In this document: positions 36,588 through 49,177 of the stretch, in pieces
Numbering within the stretch: the stretch's first letter is position 1
Layout: each line of letters opens with the position of its first letter
Assembly (NCBI GenBank): GCA_015680685.1
Contig: MNCI01035790.1
Location: forward strand, 138,516-202,515
Reading direction: 5' to 3'
From: Gnetum montanum
Taxonomy: Eukaryota > Streptophyta > Gnetopsida > Gnetales > Gnetaceae
Length of the DNA: 64,000 nt
Translations under genes and position numbers: made by a program
Notes under the pieces: generated by a model
Told to the model about the DNA's origin: nothing
The model's input: the letters and a program-made list of their open reading frames with translations, nothing else
Databases searched by the model: none

Positions 36588-39111
36588 ATGGTCCCAAAAA
36601 GAGGTAGACAAGAAGGGCCTTTGCAAGGTGCAAGCAAATGCCCAAGAGGTGATAAATGCCGACTAGAAGAACAAGGTCCACTAGTCAAGCATGAAGAACA
36701 AGAGGCTTAGTCATTTACCATTCATCAAGAGGCTCCTGCTATAGGGTAGTCAGTCCAAGAGGAGGCTACAAAACCACAGGCTCTAGTGTAAAGACAATGC
36801 CTCATGTTGTCCCAAGAATGCCTCTAAGTCATCTAGGAGTGGTTCATGTTAACCATGGTTATCATGGAAATGAAATTTCAGCCATTCACGGAGTTTGTCC
36901 TTGAGGTAGTCAAAACTCAACTTCAAGAATCACCTTTATGGCATATCCTCTCTAAAAGTGGGAAATGGTACCTCAATGAGACATACCAATTTTGGCATAA
37001 TAAGGAAGAAGGCACCGCTATTAACATTGGTGAAGTCTTTGTCTCTTTTTCAGTTAAGGCCATCGCAGAGGCTCTAAACATACCTAATGTAGGGGCCAAC
37101 ATAGCACATCTATCTACAAGGTCTGACACAGAAACCATGAAACTATGGTTGAAGCAAGAATACAACAAAATATACAATGAGTTGACTCTAGAAGAGAGGA
37201 TCTACTTCAAAATTGGCACAGACCACCTCTTCCCAACTAAAGGGCTCAATAGAATATCAACTTATGTAGCAAGAGGAAGTGTAATCTTTATGGGCAAATA
37301 CCATGCCAATCTTGCCTAGTTTTACTTCATGGAAATTTAAAGGTGATTCAAGGAAAGAAAGGTAGGGAATTTGACACTTCCATTCCCTTTATTAATTATA
37401 AAGCTATGTAAGAACACTAGAATCTTTATACTAATGATGTTCCTAGGAGGGCTCAGAATGCTTCCTTTATTGAATTGCTCAAACTCATAGCACCAAGAAA
37501 AGATCTTGGTGATGAAAAAAAACTAGAGAAGGAGTTGGAATAATAACCAAAAAAGGAGCCCAAGCAAGAACTAGTGCAATGACAAGAGTTGCAAGTTCCA
37601 CCGCCACAATTGCAAAGCTATAGGACCGTAATGAGCCATCTGCTGAAAATAGCTGAAAATCTTAGTTGGGGAAGTGGAATGAATTAAACCTCTTCAAGGT
37701 CATCAATGATGCTATGTAGCCTACAGTTTCTATTATTCCATCAAGGGTGTAGATTTCTTTACAATTAGGAGAAGAAGCCCAATGGCTACAATAGATCTTT
37801 GGAAATGCCACATCTTTTCAAGTAATGCTCAAAATAGGAGAAGGTGCCATTGTCATGGTCATGCAACACCAAGATGCAGTAGACTTGGTAGAAATCATCA
37901 CAAACCACATTAAATAGTAATCTTTTAATGTTCTTGTTGTACCTCTAGTAGATTTGACCAGAACTAGAGATGCACAAATGCTAGCTGGGACTTCAATGCT
38001 CCTATGGCCCATGAGGATGTACTTGATAGAATGTTGTAGACTAGACAAGTAATGACAACTCTATTTGACATCCCTAGTGATGTCACTACAATACAATCTG
38101 ACTTCATCATCATAAAAGGAAAATTGATTATGATAGAGACCAAGGTAGAGCATGCAGAAGTAGAAGTGCACAGGTTACAACAAGAGCTCGTTACCTTGAG
38201 AGCTGAAAGAAGGGATCCTTCCCAATTCATTACACCTAATCAACTAGAATGGTTCTAAATAGAGTAGCTAGGTTGATTGATTAAATAGAACAAATTTGTT
38301 GAATAGGAAAAGGAGAAAGCCATTTGGAATGCCTCACCTACCAAAGCCAAAGCATATGCCCATAAGAAGGCATTGACTACTGCACAAGAGGAGAATAAAA
38401 AGCTTGTTACTAATAATGCAAGGTTGACCACCACTATAGAGAAATAGAAAAATATCTTGGAAGAAAGTGTTCACCAGTTAAGAGAACAACTAGTGAAGAT
38501 CAACCAAGATATAAGTAGATTGGCCAGAGAAAATCGAACTCTCTCAATGAAGAAGGTCAACGTAATTCACCAAAAAATTGCAATTGAGATAAGTGCATGT
38601 TTAAATGAGGCCAAGAAACATGAAAATTTGAAGGAGCACTTCTGGGACCAAATTGGCATGTACAAATAGATCTAGAACAACAAGTAGTAGCCACTTACAC
38701 CTTGTGTGAAAAGGAGTTTGCAAACAGGAAAAGTGCTCTTCAAAAACTCCATGTGGCAAACTCAGAATTGGAAGCAATTAAGGCTCACTACCATGGGCAA
38801 AGAGATGTAGGCTTGGACCTAGCTAAATGATAATGGATCATCATGAACTAAAAGAAAAGTCTAAAGCTTTCAAGGAGGAATGACAGTAGTTTGTAGCATG
38901 GTACATAAAAGCAAATAAGATGTTTCCATAGCTACCATGTCAATGGGATGTATTGACTCTAGCACACATTGGCTCATTAGCCTAGACAATACATGATCCA
39001 AGAATGGAGGAGGAGAATTTGTAGGTACTCCTAAATTGCTATAAATTCTAGAGGCCTAATGACAAGGGGAAGTGGCCCATGGAAGAGCCACCACCTCCAA
39101 GAACTACATGA
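36588..39111 (+). pseudogene. Element C ORF2: plant-transposon-protein-like domain plus coiled coil
   Basis: The ATG at 36588 gives MVPKRGRQEG; element B starts MAPKRGAQGE. The N-terminal 90 residues are low complexity. An uninterrupted part (36846-37319) resembles the globular domain annotated as putative plant transposon protein, with VSFSVKAIAEALNIPNVGAN, YFKIGTDHLFPTKGLNRIST and then LPFPLLIIKLCK (about 37376-37410). The second half is a long heptad-rich coiled coil (38052-38258 and 38457-38669: HRLQQELVTLRAE, HQLREQLVKINQDISRLARE). The end has a Pro-rich PPPPR-like segment. Athila elements carry an additional 3' ORF, sometimes called env-like; I see no membrane segment here. Its function is unknown. 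Several stops and shifts are present. Confidence 0.72.
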
Positions 39112-39298
39112 TTTTTCCCAATTTTGTTGTTTTGTCATGATGTGTTCATATTTTGTGTAAAACACCACTGCGGCATGAAAGAGTCAATTTGTGTGATTTT
39201 AAACTTAGCCAATAATTCCATAGCTTCCCAATATTTTTTAAAGGACTTTTTTCTCATTTTTTAACTCAAGGATGAGTTTTTATTTAGTCGTGATGGTA

Positions 39299-40052
39299 TG
39301 ATAAGTCATGTTTTGCAAGGCTGCGATATCAGATATCCAATATTGGAACACAACCTCTGATGTTGGGAATCTGATATTGCCCCTTTCGTGCATGCCCACT
39401 CTGTGATGTTAAGTGATTATACAACATCCTTATTCAAGTGTGATGTACTTGGACACATTACATGCTTAACAATAAATATTGAGATAATTGCCATCATTGT
39501 AGCATTTACTTAGCTTCATTATTATTGTTAATTGCTTAAATGTTTACTGTTTTCTTTAGTTAATGTTTTCATTCATTATTCTTTATTATTTCTATCATTA
39601 AGTAGAATGAGTATGACTAATTATGAGCACTTAAGTGTAACTACTTGGTAACCCAAAAGTGTTATCATTTGGTACGCCCAGTAATGGTACGCTTGGTAAC
39701 CCCAATGGTAGTTACACGAAGTACAAGGCATGGATAGAAGGTTAGGAATGAATACTCATCACACATAGGCTAGTTAGAAGTTACATTCCATTGTTAATTA
39801 GATTAAACAAGTAATTTATTTATCTTCATTAGGAATAGCTTAGGGCCAAACAACATCAATCATCATATGCCTCACTTTGGACTAAACCCTACGTTACAAA
39901 GCTACCACTAGTCCAGGTGGGAAGATAGCAAACTGTGATCGAGGCATAACAATTTAGATGCACAACTAATCCCATCCATGAAATTTGATTGGATCATGCA
40001 TGAATGCTTCTGATTCGTATGGTTGGACATAGGGGTACCTCACCACTCATCA
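39299..40052 (+). repeat. Element C 3' LTR (754 bp)
   Basis: Starts TGATAAGTCATG and ends CCACTCATCA. It lacks the 101 bases corresponding to 31247-31347 of the 5' LTR, which include the TATA position. The junction is at 39390/39391. Confidence 0.88.
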
Positions 40053-40057
40053 ACCTA
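40053..40057. repeat. Right target-site duplication of element C (ACCTA)
   Basis: Identical to 31122-31126. Confidence 0.88.
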
Positions 40058-40597
40058 TGTCTAAAATTGGATTTCTTATTGATTGGTCATTGATATTGAT
40101 TACAAGGTCTTATATTGTGTTAGCAATGTTGCTATCTCTATTGATTAGAGCTATTTTTCCATAATGTGTTTGATTTATCTTGATCTCATACATGATTACA
40201 AATGGTTCCTAGCTTGTCCTCCATCCTCATAAGAATATACATGATGTACTCTAAGTGATGCTCCAAAAGTGGGATTTATCTTTGATTTATTAATAGACTG
40301 ACATTTGGTGTAAGATGTTGCAAAGCTTCATCAATTGTAGTTTTTGAGTACATCAATTACTCACAACCCTTGTTCATCTTTAGGATATCACTCTTACACT
40401 CCTTGTCTTTTTGCCAATGATCTTTTTGCTTATCCTAATCTTTTGTATACGATTCATCTCCCTCTTATAGTTTATCCTTCAATGATTAAAATTGGTTAGG
40501 TATTATCATACATGTTAACCATCTCTTATTAATGGAATTTCTTAATTAACTATCATTTAGTTGACTTTTTTATCATAACTTGTACTAATATCAACAT

Positions 40598-41000
40598 AAG
40601 CACTCTAATATCATGTTAGAATTTTATTTTAGGTCATATCAATAACTCTAATTATCCAAGAATCTTTTGTTATAAAACTTAACTAAATAGTTGTGTAAAT
40701 AATTAATTCATAAGAATTATATTATGAAAAAGATTATTTGATAAGAAAACAACCTTGAGCTGTGTTATGAAATATATTTAGTGATTATTTATAGTAGTTA
40801 GTCTTACAAAGGAGGCTTAAGTTTTCCTTAGCCAACTTTAGGTCTTTTATATTTTTTATATGAACTTGCTATGGTTGTTTGTAGCTTCCATCTAAGTAAC
40901 ATAACCTTTTAGACAATCTTCTCTTCCTATTTAGGAAACTCAATTATGCTCATAGCTAGCACTTTAGGTGGACCTTCTCTTCCTATTTAGGAAATTAAAT
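40598..41000 (-). repeat. Possible remnant of a minus-strand LTR with initiator-Met primer site
   Basis: Plus-strand GCACTCTAATATCATGTTAGA (about 40597-40617) reads on the minus strand as an LTR end TCTAACA followed by TGATATTAGAG. This is close to the classical primer site TGGTATCAGAGC. The LTR would extend right from about 40612, but no far boundary is found. Confidence 0.3.
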
Positions 41001-41204
41001 CTTGACTCTTTTCTATATCTAGTTGGTACCTTCACTTCTCTGGCAAAAGATACTATTAACATCATCTTGAACTATGAGGTCTACAATTATCTTTAGGGTA
41101 TTAAAATTTTGTAAAATCATAATGTGCATAGATTATTAGTAGCCATGCTAATAGAGGGTTCCTTTCTTATTCATCTACCCCATTGTTCCACCATCTATTC
41201 TTTC

Positions 41205-41221
41205 ATATATATATATATATA
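41205..41221. repeat. TA dinucleotide microsatellite
   Basis: An alternating AT run of about 17 bases. Confidence 0.9.
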
Positions 41222-41549
41222 GTGTAACTTCTTCTTCTTACAGTACTTATTATGTTGATAGGTTATAATGTTTTTGGTATACAAGTCATGATTTTTAGTC
41301 ATGAATTACGAAATTGATCATTGTTCTTAATTCAATCACTTGAAGTTCAATAATATATGTGATTTTTCAAGCATGATTTATGAAACATCATTCTACCACA
41401 AACCATCTTATCACTTTAAAATTTTACTGATAAAGTAAAAAATTTACACATGAAAATATATATCTACTTTGTATATTTCTCTAAGGCCTATGATTCAATA
41501 ATTTAAAATATGTTATGGAGGAGCTTGAAAAATTTAGAAGTTTTCAACA

Positions 41550-41554
41550 CATTG
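41550..41554. repeat. Left target-site duplication of element B (CATTG)
   Basis: Repeated at 50013-50017 after the 3' LTR. Confidence 0.93.
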
Positions 41555-42407
41555 TGATGAGTCATAATTTGGCCTGCTTCGATATCGGATACTTGATATC
41601 GAAGCCAAATAAGCGATGTTGGATATCCGATATCATCTCTTCCATGCTAGCCTATAAATATAATACTTGGATGCATAGTTGAGATATAGTTTCAGTTCTT
41701 ATTTTTTTATAGTTTTTCTTAAATTTCTGAATTCAAGTTTTGCTACTCCTAGTGCATGCTTGCACTATGATGTTTGTAATCGTATGACACCTTTGTTCGA
41801 GTGTGACGTACTTGGACACATTACATGACTAGAAATAAAGATTGAGATTACTTCCATCATTGCCACATTCACTTAGATTTATTATTGCTTTAATTATTTA
41901 ATTATTTACTATTTTCTTTAGTTAATGTTTCCATTTATTGCTATTTACTACTCCTGTCATTAAGTAGAATGAGTACGACTTAATCACGAGTGCTTAAGTG
42001 TAAGTACTTGGTAATCTAGCAATGTATCATTTGGCACAACCAGTGATGTACGCTTGGTAATCCCAATGGTAGTTATATGAAGTCCAAGGCATGTATGAAA
42101 GATTGGGGATGGATACTCATCACACATGGGCTAGTTTAGATCTTATTTTCCATTGTTCATTAGCTTAGTTAATTTATCTCTTTATCATCATTAGGAGTAG
42201 CATAGAATTAGACAACATCATATGCCTCACTTTGGACCAAACCATACATGACAAAGCTACCACTAGTCCAAGTGGGAAGACAGTGAAATATAATCAAAGA
42301 ATAATGATTTAGATGCACAACTAGTTCCATCCATGGAATTTGACTAGATTGTGCATGAATGCTTATGATTTGTATGGTTGGGCATAGGGGTACCTCACCA
42401 CTCATCA
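41555..42407 (+). repeat. Element B 5' LTR (853 bp)
   Basis: Starts TGATGAGTCATA and ends CCACTCATCA. U3 has the perfect inverted repeat GCTTCGATATC / GATATCGAAGC (41576-41605). TATAAATA is at 41653-41660 and AATAAA at 41834-41839. Confidence 0.92.
41576..41660 (+). promoter_or_regulatory. Element B LTR promoter: 11-bp-arm palindrome and TATA box
   Basis: Arms GCTTCGATATC (41576-41586) and GATATCGAAGC (41595-41605) flank an 8-base spacer. TATAAATA starts 48 bases downstream. Dyad symmetry of this kind suits a dimeric DNA-binding protein; that role is inference. Confidence 0.6.
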
Positions 42408-42408
42408 T

Positions 42409-42427
42409 TTGTGCCATTGCTGGGAAT
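42409..42427 (+). other. tRNA-Asp-like primer-binding site of element B
   Basis: TTGTGCCATTGCTGGGAAT directly follows the LTR. It is decayed relative to TGGCGCCGTTGCCGGGGA, mostly by C/T and G/A changes. Confidence 0.68.
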
Positions 42428-42532
42428 GGTTCTATTTATCTAGATTAGTTATATCATACATGATTGCTATAAAGGTATGAATGCTTTATCCTTTAGAAAA
42501 TATTAAATCACACACACCATAAGCCAAAAACA

Positions 42533-44516
42533 ATGTCTCTTTTACAAGAAAATGATAATGCATTGTATAATTAAAACATTCATTGGAGAACTAATGAGAT
42601 ATAGAGTGAGGAAAATTGGAGTGACCAACCTTATGCAAAGGTTTCTTATGTTCATGACTACCCTAATGACACTTAAAGATTGCATTCACCTAAGGCAGAC
42701 AACCCTAGAGAAGATGAAGTCAGTCTTGAACTAAGGGAGGCCTCAAGGCCTAAGACCTCCTTGAAACCAAGAAACAATAAATCAAAGGACACTTGGGAAC
42801 ATCATAAAAGCCATGGAAATCCTTCTAGTTCCTCATCTTCCTCTCCCCCTTCAACATCTAGTCCTGATAAAGATGAATGTAGGTATGGAGATAAAGCTCC
42901 ACTAAAGGTTTGGAATAAAAACAAAAATCAAACCCATGTGAAAAATCAAAGATGTTAACATGAACATAGACAAATTTTTCACAATCAACTGACTAGAAGT
43001 TTTCATCACAACTTGGTTGATAATGATGAACCCTTGTTGGCCACTAAGAGTTTAATGTAGATAACAGAGGGAGTTAACATCTCTTGCAAGCATTGCAAAG
43101 AAATTCACCTACCCAAGCTTGATATGAATAATATCCCTAAGTTTGTAGGAGGCTATGATTTAGATCCACAAGTCTTTCATGATGCCTATGTCTCATACAA
43201 CATTGAAAGTGGGTGGCAAAAGCTTAAGTTCTTTCCTAGGACATTAATTGATAGAGCTGAAGTGTGGTATAGATCATTGAAACCAAATTCAATTTGATGG
43301 TGNTAACTCTTATTGATATGGTCAAGAAGAGAATCATGCAAAACAAGCTAGGTGATCACAATAAACAAAGAATACAGAATCAAGAAACATCTAGGAACAC
43401 TTTTCAGCAAACAAGAAAAATAGTTGAAGGAAGTGAGGCTATAGACTCAACCACAGACAAAGATAATGGATGTAACATCTACATACATGATCATTCGAAG
43501 GATCATTGCCTAGTCTTGTTGCATCTGCATGAGTATTGGGTAGGTGTCTTAAATCTAAAGTTTGTACAGAAGCACATGCCCAAGAGATTTCCACTTCCAC
43601 ACAGTAATCATAGATAGCCCCACAACCAACCACAATATTCTAGGGAGACTTATTACTAGCCTCAACACTATCATCAACCATAGTCGCAAAAACTATACTT
43701 GTGGGGAAGGCCACCACCAAATCAGCCCTATTGTTCCTATCAACCAAACCATATAGATATTATGTTCAACACCTTGTTTCTCCAACTAGTTCTATGTCCT
43801 CTACCTCAAATCACCACTATCACTCTCCCAAGTACCATAAACCCATGACATCCCCTAAGGGATCACCACCTTGTTCCTCTTAACATCCATCCTACCCTAG
43901 ATATTCTCATACTCCATCTCATTACACACCACCACCAATGACACAAGAGGGTTTAGCACCACAATATCAACAAATAGATGCCCCTTGTGCTGCAAATATG
44001 CATAGGCATGTTGACATTAGTAAGTCTTCACTACAATGTTGGAAACATCCCTTCTTTAGGAAAGGCCGTAAGCTAAAGCAAACCACCCATGGACCTACCA
44101 CATCATCCAAACTAGCATAATGCCAATCTAGTGCAATGCCTCCCTTCTCACAATCACCATCCTCTAATCCTACACAAGGGCCACCATCCATTGTTACTCC
44201 AATCCCAAACCCAAGAAATGAATCTAAAAGTGTGGGAAGACCAACAAATCCATGCATACCATATCATAATCAAGGGTGTAATCGTGCACTAGACATTCAT
44301 GACATTAACACATTTCATACCCTAATCCACCATACATTTACCAATCAAGTGTGTGACCAACAATTTTCCTACCTAGCTGTTGCAACACCAAAAGGCACCC
44401 AGTGGTTTGGGAATGATTGGTTACCAATGTTTTATATATGCATGGATCCTATCTATCTACTTATTAATCCTTGTCACAATCAAGTGTTTAGTCATGGGGG
44501 ACATCCCTCATTCTAA
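42533..44516 (+). pseudogene. Element B ORF1: Gag-like, internally shortened
   Basis: The ATG at 42533 opens MSLLQENDNALYN, which matches the start in element E. An Arg/Lys/Ser-rich region follows (42680-42958). The Gag core is at about 43110-43300 (NNIPKFVGGYDLDPQ, LKFFPRTLIDRAEVWYRSL). After the single N at 43303 it jumps to the C-terminal helical end. The knuckle-like segment near 43465-43510 reads CNIYIHDHSKDHC; the second Cys position is Tyr. A Ser/Pro/His-rich tail follows and the ORF closes at 44516 after ICMDPIYLLINPCH. The last segment aligns with C (34431-34613). Confidence 0.78.
43303..43303. other. Single ambiguous base at a structural discontinuity
   Basis: Relative to element C, roughly 450 bases of ORF1 are absent exactly at this N. 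Confidence 0.85.
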
Positions 44517-45185
44517 TATTCAGAATTCATAAGTGTTTTCCATCTTTTTGTTTTACAATTTTTTGTCATTTTCTTATTTCTTGATACAATTTTCCCTATT
44601 CCTTCCAACTTTTTCTATGTATTATTTTCATTTCATTTGTTATGTAATGTCACTTGTGAATAAAATTATCATGTAGCCCATTGAGGTGAGGTTTTCTCTA
44701 TGTTGTCAAGTCATAAGGGATTGATTATTCAAATAGTAAGCCCACATCATTCATCTAATCATTCCATTAATAAGAGGTTCTTGCACTAGTCATAATGATA
44801 TTCTTTTTCATCATCCAACCTAAAAATAAATTCATGATCATTGTGTCTAGGATGAAGAGTGTAGAACCAAGACAAAATGTAAACAATCTAACATCAAGGG
44901 GATTTGTGGATTCTCTTTGGACACTTTTGTATGTTCTATCATGTTGCTGAGGTTGTAATTATATCCTTGTAGATCTAACAAAAATGGAAGTAAGAGTACC
45001 ATAAAAAGGCATTGAATAATTTTTGCAGGTCCCACTGGAAAGACATGTACCCATGCCTGAAGGTTGGTGGCTTCTCAAAACTTACTTCCATCAAAAAAAT
45101 AAAAAGAAAAAAACATGTGTGCAATAAGTAAGCTCCTCCCTTGGACAACATGCCAAGTGATGTTACTCCTTGCCAAAGCGATGAA

Positions 45186-45334
45186 NNNNNNNNNNNNNNN
45201 NNNNNNNNNNNNNNNNNNNNNNNNNNNNNNNNNNNNNNNNNNNNNNNNNNNNNNNNNNNNNNNNNNNNNNNNNNNNNNNNNNNNNNNNNNNNNNNNNNNN
45301 NNNNNNNNNNNNNNNNNNNNNNNNNNNNNNNNNN
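45186..45334. other. Assembly gap (149 N)
   Basis: The matching part of element C (about 35347-35668) is near 320 bases long, so the gap is probably under-sized. Confidence 0.99.
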
Positions 45335-45639
45335 TTGTACTTGTTTGACACAATCACATCATTCTTAACCTTCCAAGCACATAATTGTTAAATTTTGTAG
45401 TTTCCCTTCTCATGTAATTGCTCCATCCCATAACCTCAATTTCACATCCTCTTTCTTGCATCTTCCAAAGCTTTTCATGTCGATGACTCCACCTTCTAAA
45501 ACTTTTAGTACCTAAAACTAAGTTTGCACTTACCCTAGGCCTATGGACCTAACCTTAAACCTTTCAACCAATCATAGAGCTTCATTTATCATGCTTAATA
45601 CCCTCATTAGATGCACATCTCTGGACCCCAATATCGAGT

Positions 45640-45720
45640 ACCTGATATCAGGTGGGATGCAGCGTTGTATACCTGATATTAGGTACCAAGTATTAAGTCA
45701 TACAAAACCTATATATATGA
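45640..45720 (+). promoter_or_regulatory. Internal promoter-like module before ORF2 of element B
   Basis: The perfect 14-bp palindrome ACCTGATATCAGGT (45640-45653) is followed by a related imperfect copy (about 45669-45686) and a TATA stretch TATATATATGA (45710-45720). ORF2 starts about 550 bases downstream. Confidence 0.52.
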
Positions 45721-46270
45721 CCCCCATAGTGCCCAAACTTCACTCTCATAATTTGTAGCTAGGGGAGTTTTCAAATTTTCTCTCGTGACTCAAAGCTCTA
45801 TGCAACCAACTACAACTTGTGATATTTGACTCTCTACCGCTCCAATTTTTATACCATTTAAACCTATTTGACCTTGGAGTATTCAAGTTAGTCATGGTGG
45901 GGAGGGGGGGTGTGTACTTACATAAGAAACTTGCACCAATTTTTCAAAATTTGCTATCACCCAGAGGATATTATAAGGGTAAGAGTGTTAAAACCGTTAA
46001 GTGTTATAATAAACAATTAATCACATTAATGCTAGCAACCTTAATTTTTCCACCCAAGGGACCATAACCATCATAACAAGCCACACATAAGGAAAAAAAA
46101 CTAGCTATGTAAGGTCATACAAGGAGATAGACACTTTTTGGGCACTTTTTTAAAAAAATTTCTAACTTTGCAACCATATGAACTCAATGAGACTAAGGCA
46201 TGGGTAAGGTATAAACCTATTAATGCTAAATAACAATACCTTAGTAACATCTAATATAGATTGATTATAG

Positions 46271-48985
46271 ATGGCCCCAAAAAGAGGAGCACAAGGAGAA
46301 CCTTCACAGTGTGCAGCCAAACACCCACAAGGTGGTCAAGGCCAACAAGGTGAGCAGGCAGAGCACAAGGAGTAGGAAGCCCAATCCTTCAACATCCATC
46401 AAGAGGCTTCTTTTACTAGGTAGTCGGTCCAAGGAGAGGCTATGGAACCCCAATCTCCCACACAAGGACAACATCTCACATTGTATGCAGAATGCCTGGA
46501 AGCAATTCATGAAAAATCCATGTTGACCATGGTCATCGTGAAGATGAACTTTGGCTCATTTATGGATTTTAATCCAGAATTGATTTGAATGCAACTTGAA
46601 GTGTCACCTTTCTGGCCTATTCTTTGAGATAGTGGAAAGTGGTATCTTGGCAAAACATATCTATCTTGTCACAACAAAGATGAAGGCACCACTATCAACA
46701 TTGGTGGAGTTAATGTCTCATTTTTTGTTAAAGTAATCACAACATCTATCAATCTATCGAACGAAGGGGCTAAGTTAGCCCATTTGTCTACAAGATCTGA
46801 CCCTGACACAAGAAAGCTATGGTTAAGACGAGCATATAGCAAGGAGGATAAAACATACAATGAATTGGCTCTAGAGGAAAGGACATACTTCAAGATAGGC
46901 AAGTATCATCTCTTCCCAACAAAGGGGCTTAATAGAATTTCAACCTGTGTAGCCAGGGAAAGTGTCATCTTAATGGCCAAATACGTAGCCAACCTTTCCC
47001 AATTATACTACATAGAGATTCAAAGGTGGTTCGAGGAGAAAAAGGTAGGGAAGCAAATACTTCCATTCCCTTGCCTAATCAAAAAGTTGTGCAAACATGT
47101 TGGAATCCTAGGGTACACAAATGATATTTCTAGGGAGGCTCAAAACACTTTCTTCATAGAGTTGATCAAATCGGTAGCACCAAGGAAAGACCTTGGTGAA
47201 GAATAAGAACCCAAGAAGGAAGTAGAACGAAAGCCTAGACAGCAACACAAAACACAAGCTCTGCCACTGCCATCATAAGATTATAGGCCAAAAATAAGCC
47301 ATTTGCCGAAAATTGCTAAAACAATGAGTTGGAGAAGCAGAGAGGAATCAAGTCTCTTTAGAGTTCTAGATGAAGTGTAGTCCACCATTTCAGCCAATCC
47401 AACAAGAGGGAAAATCTCACTACAATTAGGAAGAGAATCCCAGTGGTGTAGGAAAATCTTTCGTAATGTCACATCCTTCCAAGTGATGCTTGAAATAGGA
47501 GAAGGTGCTATAGTGATGGTAATGCAGCATCAGGATGTGATAGGTGATTACAGATCACATCAAAGAATCACTCAATGTTCTTGTTGTGCCCCTAGTAGAT
47601 CTGATTAGGACTAGAGATGCACAAATGCTAGCTGGGACTTCGATGACTCCTATAGCACATGAGGATGTGCTATATTGACTAATGCAAATAGGGCAAGTAA
47701 TGACCACCTTATTCGATAGCCCCAGCGATGTCACTGTAGCTTAGTCAACCCTCATAGCCACCAAAGGAAAGCTAGTCATGGTTGAAGTTAAGGCAAAACA
47801 CACAGAAGTGGAGGTGCAACATTTGCAACAAGAGCTAGCTACCCTGAGAGCTGAAAGATGAAATCTTGTCCAATTTATTATGCTTGACCAGGTGGATCAA
47901 TTCAAAACATAGTAGCTGATCAAGATAATTGAGGAGAATAAAGTTTCAAAGCAAGAAAAAGGAGAAGGAAGTTTGGAATGCCTCTGTTGCTAATGCACAA
48001 TCTTATGCTCATAAAAAGGCATTGACCACTACTTAGGAGGAAAATAAATAGCTCATAGCAAAAAAACTCTAGGTTGACCAACATTGAAAAACAAAAGAAT
48101 GTTTTGGAAGAAATCATCCATCACTTAAGGGAACAACTAATGAGAATCAACCAGGATATCAGCAGATTGGCCAAGGAAAATAAAATCCTCTTAATGGAGG
48201 AGGTTTATGCCATTCGATAGAAGCCAACAATTGAAATAAACATGTGGTAGAATAAGGCCAAGAAGCATGAAAAGCTAAAAGAGCACTTCTATGACTAGGT
48301 AGGCATGTACAAGAAAATAAATGAAAAAGAAATTGAGATGGCCAAAGCCACATTGGCTCCATCACAGCACAAGATCTTGAGTGGCAGCCAATTCTGGATA
48401 GCTATGCACTAGTCCATCAGGTGGAGGTGAAAAATAAATACCGATAGATCGAAGACTTGAAAGAATACATGGCATTGGCTAACCTTAGATATGCCAACCT
48501 TGCCATGTTAATAGTAGGTCAACCTAGAAGTGAGTTGGAGAAACAAGTAGTGACCACTTATGCATTATATGAGAAAGAGTTTGCAGACAGAAAAGCCACT
48601 CTACAAAAACTTCACGTTGCAAACTTAGAACTTCAAGTGGTTAAAACCCACTACCATGGGCAAAAGGATGTCACTTTAGACTTGGCTAAGAGACTCATAG
48701 ATTATCATGAATTCAAAGAAAAGGCCAAGGCATTCTAAGAAGAGCAACGGTAGTTTGCGGCTTGGCACATTAAGGCCAACAAAATGTTTCCGTAGTTGCC
48801 ATGCCCTTGGGATGTACTAGCATTAACACACATCGATTCAGCAGCTTAGATAGTTCAGGATCCACGGATGGAGGAAGAAAATTTGCCACCACCTCTAGGA
48901 ACTACATGAGCTTCCCTAGTTTTAGAAGCCTGGCAACAAAGGGAAGCGACCAATGGAGGAGCCACCACCTCTAGAAACTACATGA
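46271..48985 (+). pseudogene. Element B ORF2: plant-transposon-protein-like domain plus coiled coil
   Basis: The ATG at 46271 gives MAPKRGAQGEPSQ. The globular domain is well preserved at 46784-47206: YFKIGKYHLFPTKGLNRIST, YYIEIQRWFEEKKVG, LPFPCLIKKLCKHVGILGY and FFIELIKSVAPRKDLG. The linker after 47206 is broken. The coiled coil runs from about 47770 to 48350, and an intact heptad-rich segment follows at 48457-48738 (SELEKQVVTTYALYEKEFAD). The tail is Pro-rich and its last 80 bases are partly duplicated (stops at 48907 and 48983); the second end matches element C. No enzyme motif is visible, and the role is unknown. Confidence 0.75.
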
Positions 48986-49177
48986 ACTTCCCCAATTTTG
49001 TGTCTTATAATGTTGTATCCACATTTTATAAAAACACCACTGCAACATGTAAGAGTCTATTTGTTTGTTTGATTGTTTGAGTTAGTTAATAATTCCATAC
49101 CTTCTCAATATTTTATAAAGAACTTGTTCCTCATTTTTTTTAACTCGAGGATGAGTTTTCATTCAATTGTGGGGGTA

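Larger units (their letters stand above)
31127..40052 (+). mobile_element. Element C: non-autonomous LTR retrotransposon with gag-like ORF1 and ORF2, no pol
   Basis: An 8.9-kb unit with LTRs of 858 and 754 bp, TSD ACCTA and a tRNA-Asp-like primer site. It contains ORF1 (32110-34613, Gag plus a Pro/His/Ser-rich tail), about 2 kb without genes but with a promoter-like module, and ORF2 (36588-39111). A 3' leader like those of D and B follows. No protease, RT, RNase H or integrase motif is found anywhere inside. Element B has the same layout at an independent site, so the absence of pol is ancestral to both. Replication would need enzymes from an element such as D. Confidence 0.88.
40053..41400. 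other. Mostly unassigned sequence between elements C and B
   Basis: AT-rich, without coding sequence I can identify. A possible minus-strand LTR/primer-site junction lies at about 40598-40612. A 21-bp direct repeat containing TTCTCTTCCTATTTAGGAAA occurs near 40918-40940 and again near 40975-40995. A TA microsatellite is at 41205-41221. Confidence 0.5.
44517..46270 (+). other. Element B inter-ORF region with gap and promoter-like module
   Basis: Colinear with 34614-36587 of element C. It begins with a T-rich tract and contains an N run at 45186-45334. The promoter-like module is at 45630-45720. No gene is recognised. Confidence 0.65.
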
